Part shown: positions 1 through 4,891 of the stretch, in pieces
Numbering within the stretch: the stretch's first letter is position 1
How the letters are laid out: each line of letters starts with the position of its first letter
From: Oscillospiraceae bacterium
Lineage (GTDB): Bacteria > Bacillota_A > Clostridia > Oscillospirales > Oscillospiraceae
Reading direction: 5' to 3'
Length of the DNA stretch: 8,600 bases
Assembly: GCA_016302015.1 (NCBI GenBank)
Contig: JAEDOJ010000050.1
Span: 1-8,600, forward strand
Translations under genes and position numbers: made by a program
The notes under the pieces: model-generated
What the model saw: only the letters and a program-made list of their open reading frames with translations
Databases searched by the model: none
Told to the model about the DNA's origin: nothing

Positions 1-732
1 CACCACCACGCTGACCACGCCGTTCTGAATGGCGTAGTAGTAGCACAGCCAGGACGCCCCGGTGGCAAAGCCGGACAGGACAATAAAGCCCAGCTCCTTC
101 CGGTCAAGTCCCTTCAGCTTGGCTGTCTTTCCCTTGACAAGTACCATTGCCCAGGCCATGATCAGGACGACAATCGTCCGTATGGCGGTTCCCAGGTTGG
201 ATTCCACCCCGGTGATGCCGATTTTGGCAAGAATCGAGGTCAGGGCGGCGAAGACCGCAGAGCCCACGGCGTAGAGGACGTACCGGTTGCCGGAGGCCTT
301 CCGCGCCCCGCTTTTCTTCTCCACCATGAGAAGCACGCCGATTCCCAGCACAAGGGTTCCCACCAGCTTGGCGGCAAGGTGATCCGTCTCATGAAAGAGT
401 AGAATGGCAAGAAGCACGGTCAGCACCGTGCTGGATTTGTCAATGGGAACGACCTTGTTTACATCACCCATGGAAAGGGCTTTGAAATAGCACATCCACG
501 ACGCCCCGGTGGCGGCGCCGGACAGAACAAGAAACAACAGGGTTTTCGGCTGAATTTGGGAGATTGTGCCCGCAGAGCCGACAAGGAAGACCATCACCCA
601 GGAAAACAAAAGGACAACGATGGTTCGCAAGGCGGTTGCAATATCGGAATCCGTTTTTCGGATGCCGCATTTTGCGAGGATGGATGTGAGTCCTGCGAAA
701 ACCGCAGAAAGAATTGCCGCTATGAGCCACAT
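1..732 (-). CDS. EamA/DMT-family transporter, tandem two-repeat protein (3' end outside window)
   Basis: Reading minus from the ATG at 732 gives 244 residues without a stop, running off the left edge. The start follows a GGGAGG site with 7-nt spacing. The protein is very hydrophobic and has two EamA-type repeats. Residues 9-95 and 158-244 align without gaps at a constant offset of 149, and I count 47 of 87 identical positions; shared blocks include LTSILAK, RTIVVL and ATGASW. The first repeat ends in a VPIDKSSTVLTVLLA segment and LLMVEKK, as I remember from half-size (about 140-residue) EamA proteins, so this looks like two such proteins fused in tandem. A complete two-repeat protein would be about 280-300 residues, so perhaps 40-50 are missing. 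It should be an inner-membrane metabolite/drug carrier; the substrate cannot be read from sequence. It lies 19 nt after the polymerase stop and is probably the last or near-last gene of that operon. Confidence 0.88.
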   Translation of the reverse strand, partial: MWLIAAILSAVFAGLTSILAKCGIRKTDSDIATALRTIVVLLFSWVMVFLVGSAGTISQIQPKTLLFLVLSGAATGASWMCYFKALSMGDVNKVVPIDKSSTVLTVLLAILLFHETDHLAAKLVGTLVLGIGVLLMVEKKSGARKASGNRYVLYAVGSAVFAALTSILAKIGITGVESNLGTAIRTIVVLIMAWAMVLVKGKTAKLKGLDRKELGFIVLSGFATGASWLCYYYAIQNGVVSVVV

Positions 733-751
733 GGTGTTAACCTCCCTGATT

Positions 752-2260
752 TTATGCTTTGTGTCCGCCGATCTGTTCGTTGCGATCTCTGGCGGTTGCG
801 CCCTCCTCTAAGTTCATGCCCTTGAGAATGGCGTTTTTACCGAATTTTTTCCGGATGCTCAGAACTGCCTGCTGCATCCTTTTCTCCCGCTCAAGTCTGG
901 CCGCTTCCTGCTTTTCCTCCGCTTCCCGGGCGGCGTAGTCCACAAAAAGGTCAAGCTGTTCATATTTCTCCTCCGGCTTCGGGACGGCGGCTTCCTGAAT
1001 CACATGGTTGGCGGTGAGATTCAGCCTGCGGATCAGAAGCTCCGGCTTGACAATTCGGTCAAACAGCCGGGATGCGGCCTCCAGAATCACCCTGGTGGAG
1101 GAGGTGTATTTTTCAAGACTCTGTGTGCCGTGGGCGTGCTTGGGGAGCTGCCGCCCGTAGGAATCCGTCACGATCTGCCCGTGATAGGCTTTCCGCCGGG
1201 CAGGATCGGTGAGATTTTCAATGTCATAGCCCACGGTGATCACCAACTGATCCGTCACCAGACCCTTCTCCACCAGATCCAGCGCCAGGGCGTCCGCCAT
1301 CTCCCGCAGAACCAGCCTCGCCTTCTCCGCCTCATAGGGCCGGTGCAGCACCTGACCGGAGCCAAGGCTGTTGGTGCCGGGGCGGTAGGCCTTGATCGCC
1401 GCAATGGTGCAGGGCTCCCAGCCCCAGGCATGGTCGATCAGCAATTCGGCGTTTTTTCCGAAGAGCTTGTAGAGCAGCTCCTCGTTGGTGACGGAGCACC
1501 GTGCCACGTCTCCCATGGTGAACATTCCGTTGTGCTCCAGCTTTTTCGCATAGCCCCGCCCCACCCGCCAGAAGTCGGTGAGGGGCTGATGCGTCCAAAG
1601 CTCCCGCCGGAAACGCAGTTCGTCCAATTCCGCAATACGCACCCCGTTTTTGTCTGCGGGGATGTGCTTCGCAACGATGTCCATTGCAACCTTACAGAGA
1701 AAAAGATTCGTTCCGATCCCGGCGGTGGCGGTGATGCCCGTGGTCTCAAGGACGTCCAGAATGATCTTCATGGCAAGGTCACGGGGAGAGAGCCTGTAGG
1801 CGCTCAGGTAATCGGTGACATCCAGGAACACCTCGTCGATGGAATACACCACAATATCCTCCGGCGCCACATATTTCATATAGACCTGATAAATCCGGGT
1901 GCTGTACTCCATGTAATACGCCATTCTTGGGGGCGCGATAATGAAGTCTATGGCAAGGCTGGGATTGGCTTGCAGTTGGGAAAAAAAGTGGGATGACCCC
2001 TCCAGCCGCCGCCCCGGAGCGTCATGCTGCCGCCCGGCGTTGGCCTCCTTTACCCGCTGCTTTACCTCAAACAGCCGTCCCCGGCCGGAGATGCCGTAGG
2101 ATTTGAGAGAGGGCGTCACCGCAAGGCAGATGGTTTTGTCGGTGCGGCTCTCGTCCGCAACCACAAGGTTGGTGTCCAGGGGATCAAGCCCCCGCTCCCG
2201 GCACTCCACCGAAGCATAAAAGCTCTTCAGGTCGATTGCAAGATAGGTTCTCTCTTTCAT
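752..2260 (-). CDS. Y-family DNA polymerase (DinB/UmuC superfamily, UvrX-like)
   Basis: A 502-residue translesion DNA polymerase that would copy past damaged template bases. Visible motifs: the N-terminal catalytic block AIDLKSFYASVE, with metal-binding Asp10 and Tyr15 at the steric-gate position, and the palm motif YSIDEVFLD near residues 139-147, supplying the catalytic Asp-Glu pair. A GIGTNLFLCKVAMDI segment (about 181-194) and a helix-hairpin-helix-like region (about 229-250) follow, then the little-finger domain. QLDLF near residue 434 fits the beta-clamp binding motif. The tail is charged and ends GATARDRNEQIGGHKA, typical of the UvrX-like branch rather than compact Pol IV (about 350 residues). 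The ATG overlaps the stop of the upstream ImmA gene (ATGA, 2257-2260), and there is no strong ribosome binding site of its own, so translation is probably coupled. The DLK instead of DMD in the first motif matches UvrX/UmuC relatives. It could be labelled dinB or umuC by similarity; I leave the symbol open. Confidence 0.93.
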   Translation of the reverse strand: MKERTYLAIDLKSFYASVECRERGLDPLDTNLVVADESRTDKTICLAVTPSLKSYGISGRGRLFEVKQRVKEANAGRQHDAPGRRLEGSSHFFSQLQANPSLAIDFIIAPPRMAYYMEYSTRIYQVYMKYVAPEDIVVYSIDEVFLDVTDYLSAYRLSPRDLAMKIILDVLETTGITATAGIGTNLFLCKVAMDIVAKHIPADKNGVRIAELDELRFRRELWTHQPLTDFWRVGRGYAKKLEHNGMFTMGDVARCSVTNEELLYKLFGKNAELLIDHAWGWEPCTIAAIKAYRPGTNSLGSGQVLHRPYEAEKARLVLREMADALALDLVEKGLVTDQLVITVGYDIENLTDPARRKAYHGQIVTDSYGRQLPKHAHGTQSLEKYTSSTRVILEAASRLFDRIVKPELLIRRLNLTANHVIQEAAVPKPEEKYEQLDLFVDYAAREAEEKQEAARLEREKRMQQAVLSIRKKFGKNAILKGMNLEEGATARDRNEQIGGHKA

Positions 2261-2766
2261 TTCAAAAAGTCGCTTCGATGGTCGATCCGGCGAAGGTCAT
2301 AGCCGGTCTGCGCCAGATGGGCGATTTTCAAGGCTACCAGATTGATGTCCGTATGCATCGCCCGGGCGATCTGCTCGGAGGTGTATCCGTACTCGTAGAC
2401 ATACTCCAGCAGCTCCTCCGTATCCAGAAGGATTTCCGCCGCTACGATGTTGGCCTCGTATTCCGGCTTCGTGGTCATATCGTAGAGCATAAACTCCTGC
2501 AGGGCGTTTCCTTTGGCAAGGTGGCGGTGGAGGCGGTCGTGCCCCAGCTCATGGGCGCAGACAATGCGCTGCATCTGCGGGCTTAGCTCTTTGTTGATAA
2601 AAATGAAACGGTTGCGCTTGATCACCCGATACATCCCCTTGAGCGGGCCGAAGCTGTCACAAAATAAAACTTCGATGCCAAGCTCCTGGGCGATGAGAAA
2701 GGGGTCTCGCGTGCCGCAGCGCCGGACAAGGTCGCTGCCGGCTTTGGAAAGATAATCCGCGCCCAT
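2257..2766 (-). CDS. ImmA/IrrE-family metallo-endopeptidase
   Basis: A 169-residue zinc peptidase of the ImmA/IrrE (COG2856) family. Family members such as ImmA of ICEBs1 and IrrE/PprI of Deinococcus cleave a partner XRE repressor and so induce a damage or mobile-element response. The zinc motif HELGH is at residues 72-76 within CAHELGHDRLH, and the family's second motif EYEANIVAAEIL is at about 102-113, with Glu104 as likely third ligand. The N-terminal part (about 15-60) carries the usual IAQELGIEV and FIFINKEL segments. I chose the ATG at 2766 because GGAGGTGA (2778-2771) lies just upstream; a TTG at 2799 would overlap the XRE gene and lacks such a site. It lies 29 nt after the XRE gene and overlaps the polymerase start by 4 nt. 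Cleavage of the neighbouring XRE protein is inferred from family and gene order. Confidence 0.92.
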   Translation of the reverse strand: MGADYLSKAGSDLVRRCGTRDPFLIAQELGIEVLFCDSFGPLKGMYRVIKRNRFIFINKELSPQMQRIVCAHELGHDRLHRHLAKGNALQEFMLYDMTTKPEYEANIVAAEILLDTEELLEYVYEYGYTSEQIARAMHTDINLVALKIAHLAQTGYDLRRIDHRSDFLK

Positions 2767-2770
2767 GACG

Positions 2771-2778
2771 TCACCTCC
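2771..2778 (-). promoter_or_regulatory. Ribosome binding site deciding the ImmA start
   Basis: GGAGGTGA on the minus strand is followed by CGTC and the ATG at 2766. This near-perfect anti-16S match selects the 169-residue form over the longer TTG start at 2799. Confidence 0.8.
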
Positions 2779-2795
2779 GTTCCGGGCGGCGGGGC

Positions 2796-3203
2796 TCAAG
2801 CCTTGTCATGCTTGTTCGGCGCATATTTTTTATTCTTCTCCTTGGCAATCCAATAGGCATCGTTCAGGGCCTTCATCGCCCCCTCCAGAGCCTCCTCGCT
2901 GAGACTGCCTCCCGCAAACATACCGGTGACCTCGGTGACAAGGGCGTCAAGATCCCGGCCGGCTCTGGCGCCGCCTCTGGCCTGCGCCTCCACAACGTAG
3001 GCGCCGCTGCTGCCCAGAAGGTAGTCGGCGGTGGTGCCCAACGCCTCCGCCAGCCGCTGAACCACCTCCATATTTGCGGGGTTTCTGCTTCCAAGCTCGT
3101 AGTTCTGGACGGTTCGGGCGGTGATCCCCGCCTTTGCGGCCAACTGAGCCTGGGTCAGCCCGGCTTCCAGACGCTTCTGCTTCAAATGATCCTTGAATAC
3201 CAT
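2796..3203 (-). CDS. XRE/Cro-family helix-turn-helix repressor
   Basis: A 135-residue DNA-binding protein. Residues 5-64 form an HTH_3 (XRE) domain: LTQAQLAAKAGI is the first helix pair of the motif, TARTVQNYELGSR the recognition helix and following turn, and VVQRLAEALGTTADYLLG the closing helices. Residues 65-95 look like a linker with an Ala/Gly/Arg-rich stretch. The tail (96-135) has FAGGSLSEEALEGAMKAL and ends in a Lys-rich AKEKNKKYAPNKHDK segment. I recall this tail from similar clostridial proteins, and it could carry oligomerisation or the protease-sensitive site. The ATG at 3203 follows AGAGGTG with suitable spacing; the open frame continues to 3650, but that part would read through the promoter region and the opposite gene. 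It heads the ImmA-polymerase-EamA operon and probably represses its own promoter and that of the small gene opposite. The LexA-like catalytic domain is absent, so inactivation would need the ImmA protein or another route. Confidence 0.92.
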   Translation of the reverse strand: MVFKDHLKQKRLEAGLTQAQLAAKAGITARTVQNYELGSRNPANMEVVQRLAEALGTTADYLLGSSGAYVVEAQARGGARAGRDLDALVTEVTGMFAGGSLSEEALEGAMKALNDAYWIAKEKNKKYAPNKHDKA

Positions 3204-3227
3204 GTGGCACCTCTTTCTGCGCGTGAT

Positions 3228-3243
3228 ACGAACACTTTTTCGT
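3228..3243. promoter_or_regulatory. Operator site 1 (ACGAA-N6-TTCGT)
   Basis: A perfect 5+5 inverted repeat, ACGAA CACTTT TTCGT. It lies upstream of the plus promoter's -35 box and inside the 5' leader of the minus-strand operon. It is one of three perfect copies in 82 bp. The binding protein is inferred to be the adjacent XRE repressor. Confidence 0.75.
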
Positions 3244-3252
3244 GAAATCCTA

Positions 3253-3281
3253 TTGACACGAAAGAATGTTCGTGGTATAGT
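3253..3281 (+). promoter_or_regulatory. Sigma-A promoter of the small-protein gene
   Basis: TTGACA (3253-3258), a 17-bp spacer, then TATAGT (3276-3281). Transcription should start near 3288, giving a leader of about 93 nt to the ATG at 3381. The spacer is almost filled by operator site 2. It points toward the minus promoter at 3344-3316. Confidence 0.82.
3258..3273. promoter_or_regulatory. Operator site 2 (ACGAA-N6-TTCGT)
   Basis: Perfect inverted repeat ACGAA AGAATG TTCGT, extendable to 6-bp arms (3257-3274). It lies between the -35 and -10 boxes of the plus promoter, so a bound repressor would block RNA polymerase. Its centre is 30 bp from site 1. Confidence 0.8.
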
Positions 3282-3293
3282 GTGGGTAGAGAT

Positions 3294-3309
3294 ACGAAAT
3301 TCCGTTCGT
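3294..3309. promoter_or_regulatory. Operator site 3 (ACGAA-N6-TTCGT)
   Basis: Perfect inverted repeat ACGAA ATTCCG TTCGT; the arms extend to 7 bp (ATACGAA/TTCGTAT, 3292-3311), the longest of the set. It lies between the expected start points of the two opposing transcripts (about 3288 plus, 3309 minus) and could control both. Confidence 0.8.
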
Positions 3310-3315
3310 ATAATT

Positions 3316-3344
3316 ATCATAGCACACGAAACTATGTGTGTCAA
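3316..3344 (-). promoter_or_regulatory. Sigma-A promoter of the XRE-ImmA-polymerase operon
   Basis: On the minus strand TTGACA (3344-3339), a 17-bp spacer, then TATGAT (3321-3316). The start should be near 3309, with a leader of about 106 nt to the ATG at 3203. The 11-bp block CCTATTGACAC around the -35 is the same as in the opposite promoter. Operator site 4 fills the spacer. Confidence 0.82.
3326..3341. promoter_or_regulatory. Degenerate operator site 4
   Basis: ACGAA ACTATG TGTGT keeps the left half-site and loses the right half (TGTGT instead of TTCGT). An overlapping palindrome, CACAC-N8-GTGTG (3323-3340), is also present. Its place in the minus promoter spacer mirrors site 2 in the plus promoter, which is the main reason to call it an operator. 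It may bind more weakly, giving leaky expression of the repressor operon. Confidence 0.55.
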
Positions 3345-3380
3345 TAGGTGGAAAAACCTTTTTCGACGGGAGGAATGAGC

Positions 3381-3635
3381 ATGGAAACGGTATTGCGCAG
3401 AAAAGCGTATGTTTCGGTAAATATTGATGTAGACGAGGAGGGGAAGGTCTATCCCCGGCTGATACGGTGGAAAAACGGCCTGGTGTTTCCCATCGACCAG
3501 ATTCTGTACAAGTGCCGGGCCTCCTCCCAGAAGGTCAACGGCGGCGGCATCCGCTACACGGTGAAGATCAATGGTCAGGAATCCTTCCTCTTTCACGAGG
3601 GGGAGAAGTGGTTTGTGGAGGAAAAACAAGAATAA
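3381..3635 (+). CDS. Small conserved protein of the XRE/Y-polymerase cassette, function unknown
   Basis: An 84-residue protein beginning METVLRRKAYVSVNIDVDEEG. The ATG at 3381 follows GGGAGG (3368-3373) with 7-nt spacing; in-frame ATGs at 3348 and 3375 lack a usable site. No signal peptide or membrane segment is seen. The alternation of short polar and hydrophobic stretches suggests a beta-rich fold. Notable segments are RLIRWKNGLVFPIDQIL (about 25-41), GGGIRYTVKING (about 52-63) and FLFHEGEKWFVEE (about 67-79). I recall unnamed clostridial proteins with the same W-x-(D/N)-G, IDxIL, GIRYT and WFVE blocks, often near Y-family polymerases, but no established function. It faces away from the repressor operon and has its own promoter with the same operators, so it should be induced together with the polymerase. 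It might be an accessory factor filling the place of YolD or UmuD; that is a guess from context. Confidence 0.82.
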   Translation: METVLRRKAYVSVNIDVDEEGKVYPRLIRWKNGLVFPIDQILYKCRASSQKVNGGGIRYTVKINGQESFLFHEGEKWFVEEKQE

Positions 3636-3665
3636 AACGATCCCCGGCAAACTGTCAAAAAAGGC

Positions 3666-3790
3666 TCCCCCCTTGTCAGGAGGGATGTCATTTAAAGAGA
3701 CTGATGGGTAGTCAGAAAAGGCTTTATTAAAGCATTTTCTCTCCCTCCGTCAAAACCTTCGGTTTTGCCACCTCCCTCGTCAGAGGGAGG
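3666..3790. repeat. Cluster of short palindromes between convergent genes (REP-like element)
   Basis: Four nested palindromes lie in this stretch: TCCCCCC/GGAGGGA with loop TTGTCA (3666-3685, one mismatch), GCTTTA-T-TAAAGC (3721-3733), CAAAACC-TTC-GGTTTTG (3751-3767) and CCTCCCTC-GTCA-GAGGGAGG (3771-3790). The outer two share the CTCCC / GTCA / GAGGGA pattern. I recall similar dispersed intergenic elements in gut clostridia, which would make this a copy of a genome-wide repeat, but one window cannot show copy number. It could also serve as bidirectional terminator for the two converging genes, though none of the stems has a clear T-tract. No coding region is supported in 3636-3897. Confidence 0.55.
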
Positions 3791-3851
3791 CAGGGGTGCA
3801 GACGAAGATCACGGTTTTCTCCTCGGAGGGAGGCAAAGAATAGGTTTTCGA

Positions 3852-3891
3852 CACTGTCCCCGGCAAAGGAAGACTTTTGCCGGGGACAGTG
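3852..3891. terminator. Perfect 16-bp-stem hairpin downstream of rsmE
   Basis: The left arm 3852-3867 (starting CACTGTCCCC) and right arm 3876-3891 are perfect reverse complements with an 8-nt loop. It begins 6 bp after the rsmE stop in the direction of that gene, as expected for a terminator or 3'-end protector. There is no T-run after the stem on either strand, so intrinsic termination is doubtful. The 11-base core TCCCCGGCAAA occurs again at 3641-3651, just after the small plus gene. Confidence 0.5.
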
Positions 3892-3897
3892 GTTCCC

Positions 3898-4629
3898 TTA
3901 AAACTCTCCGGCGGCGTACATCAGGGCGGACAGGGCGCAAAGGGGAGCGGTTTCGCAGCGAAGAATCCGTTTCCCCAGCGTGCAGACCTGCAAGCCCGCC
4001 GCTGCGGCCTGAGCAACCTCCTCCGGCTCGAAGCCCCCTTCGGGGCCGGTGAGTATGGCGGCGGTGCGGATGGACTGGGCCTCGATGGCGGTGCGGAAGG
4101 TGAGGTTTGCTTCGTTTTCATAGAAGCAGACCGCCAAATCCGCCTGCGCCGCCCGTTCCAACGCCTTGGCATAGGTGGGAAGGGCAATAATTCTGGGAAT
4201 CCTTCCCCGGCGGGACTGCTCCGCGGCGGAGGCGGCAATTTTCTGCCAGCGTTCCAATTTTTTCTCCAGAGATTTGGGGTCGGGACGGGACACGCAGCGG
4301 GCCATGGGGAAGCAGACCAGCTCCGCAGCGCCTAATTCCGTGGCCTTCTGGATCACGTGTTCAAACTTGTCCGCCTTGGCAAAGGCCATGTAAATGCTGC
4401 AGGCAATGGCCGCTTCGCTTTCCGACGGGCAGACGGTGTTTACGGTCAACTGAAGCCTGCCGGGGGCAAGGTCGGAAACGGTGCAGTGAAAGTCGGTGCC
4501 CTCACCGTCGCAGACGGTCACCTGGTCGCCGGTTTTCAGCCGCAAAACTCTGGCATGGGCGGCATTTTCGCCGGTGAGCACCATAAAATCTTCATGAATC
4601 TCCTCTTTGGAAACAAAAAATCTGGGCAC
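3898..4629 (-). CDS. rsmE: 16S rRNA (uracil1498-N3)-methyltransferase RsmE
   Basis: A 243-residue SPOUT-class methyltransferase that uses S-adenosylmethionine to methylate N3 of U1498 in 16S rRNA of the 30S subunit. The N-terminal PUA-like RNA-binding domain covers about the first 70 residues (AAHARVLRLKTGDQVTVCDG). The C-terminal trefoil-knot domain carries KADKFEHVIQKATELG, ERWQKIAASAAEQSRR, the SAM-site motif LTGPEGGFEPEEV and the closing LGKRILRCETAPL. Length matches the family (about 240-250). I prefer the GTG at 4629 (protein MPRFFVSKEE), because AGGAGG (4642-4637) lies 7 nt before it; the in-frame ATG at 4635 would be only 1 nt from that site. It is transcribed alone from its own promoter and converges on the small gene at 3381. 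Confidence 0.95.
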   Translation of the reverse strand: MPRFFVSKEEIHEDFMVLTGENAAHARVLRLKTGDQVTVCDGEGTDFHCTVSDLAPGRLQLTVNTVCPSESEAAIACSIYMAFAKADKFEHVIQKATELGAAELVCFPMARCVSRPDPKSLEKKLERWQKIAASAAEQSRRGRIPRIIALPTYAKALERAAQADLAVCFYENEANLTFRTAIEAQSIRTAAILTGPEGGFEPEEVAQAAAAGLQVCTLGKRILRCETAPLCALSALMYAAGEF

Positions 4630-4650
4630 AAGCATCCCTCCTATACCCCT

Positions 4651-4679
4651 ATTGTATCAGAGGAGGAAAAAATCTGCAA
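4651..4679 (-). promoter_or_regulatory. rsmE promoter
   Basis: On the minus strand TTGCAG (4679-4674), a 17-bp spacer, TACAAT (4656-4651). The start near 4644 leaves a leader of only about 15 nt, with the ribosome binding site right at the 5' end of the mRNA; this again favours the GTG at 4629. Confidence 0.72.
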
Positions 4680-4694
4680 GAGGAGAAAAAACTA

Positions 4695-4723
4695 TTGACA
4701 AAAGATAAAATTCGCTATATAAT
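4695..4723 (+). promoter_or_regulatory. Consensus promoter of the tRNA-Leu gene
   Basis: TTGACA (4695-4700), a 17-bp spacer, TATAAT (4718-4723): an exact sigma-A consensus. Expected start near 4730, 13 nt before the mature tRNA. Its -35 box is 15 bp from the -35 box of the oppositely directed rsmE promoter. It may also be the only promoter serving mntP and the Nudix gene by read-through. Confidence 0.88.
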
Positions 4724-4742
4724 AGCAGAGCAAATTGGATAC

Positions 4743-4827
4743 GCGAGTGTGCTGGAATCGGTAGACAGGCACGTTTGAGGGGCGTGTGACAACCGTCGTG
4801 TGCGTTCAAGTCGCATCACTCGCACCA
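4743..4827 (+). tRNA. tRNA-Leu, anticodon GAG
   Basis: An 85-nt class II tRNA with encoded CCA. The acceptor arms GCGAGTG (4743-4749) and CACTCGC (4817-4823) pair fully. The anticodon stem CACGT/GCGTG encloses loop TTGAGGG, with anticodon GAG at 4777-4779 (reads CUC and CUU). The TTCAAGT T-loop is closed by GTGCG/CGCAT. A D-arm with GG and a long variable arm (GAC/GTC stem) are typical of tRNA-Leu. It is a single tRNA gene with its own promoter and terminator. No integrase or attachment-site duplication is seen beside it. Confidence 0.95.
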
Positions 4828-4834
4828 ATTCATG

Positions 4835-4865
4835 AAAGACGATTGCTTTTGCAATCGTCTTTTTT
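4835..4865 (+). terminator. Intrinsic terminator after tRNA-Leu
   Basis: A 12-bp stem AAAGACGATTGC/GCAATCGTCTTT with a TTTT loop, ending in a run of T to 4865. It starts 7 nt after the tRNA 3' end. Only 26 nt separate it from the mntP start codon. Confidence 0.9.
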
Positions 4866-4891
4866 CGAAGCTGAAGTTTTCGGAGGTACCT

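Noticed and set aside
1004..1996. 330-codon open frame on the plus strand
   Set aside because: Antisense shadow of the Y-family polymerase gene.
3228..3341. CRISPR-like array from the regularly spaced ACGAA/TTCGT repeats
   Set aside because: Repeat units are only 16-bp palindromes with 6 variable central bases, spaced by helical turns and placed on promoter elements; they are operators.
3204..3650. N-terminal extension of the XRE protein up to 3650
   Set aside because: It would translate antisense of the small gene and the operator region; a good ribosome binding site and the normal XRE N-terminus point to the ATG at 3203.
3852..3891. Confident intrinsic terminator for rsmE
   Set aside because: The stem is perfect but no T-run follows on either strand, so it is listed only with low confidence.
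4743..4827. tRNA-Leu as an integration site for the accessory module
   Set aside because: No integrase and no direct repeat of the tRNA 3' end seen elsewhere in the window; rsmE lies between the tRNA and the module.
4867..4891. Manganese riboswitch (yybP-ykoY) before mntP
   Set aside because: Only 26 nt separate the terminator from the start codon; the terminator stem is a plain hairpin directly after the tRNA and the riboswitch core is absent.
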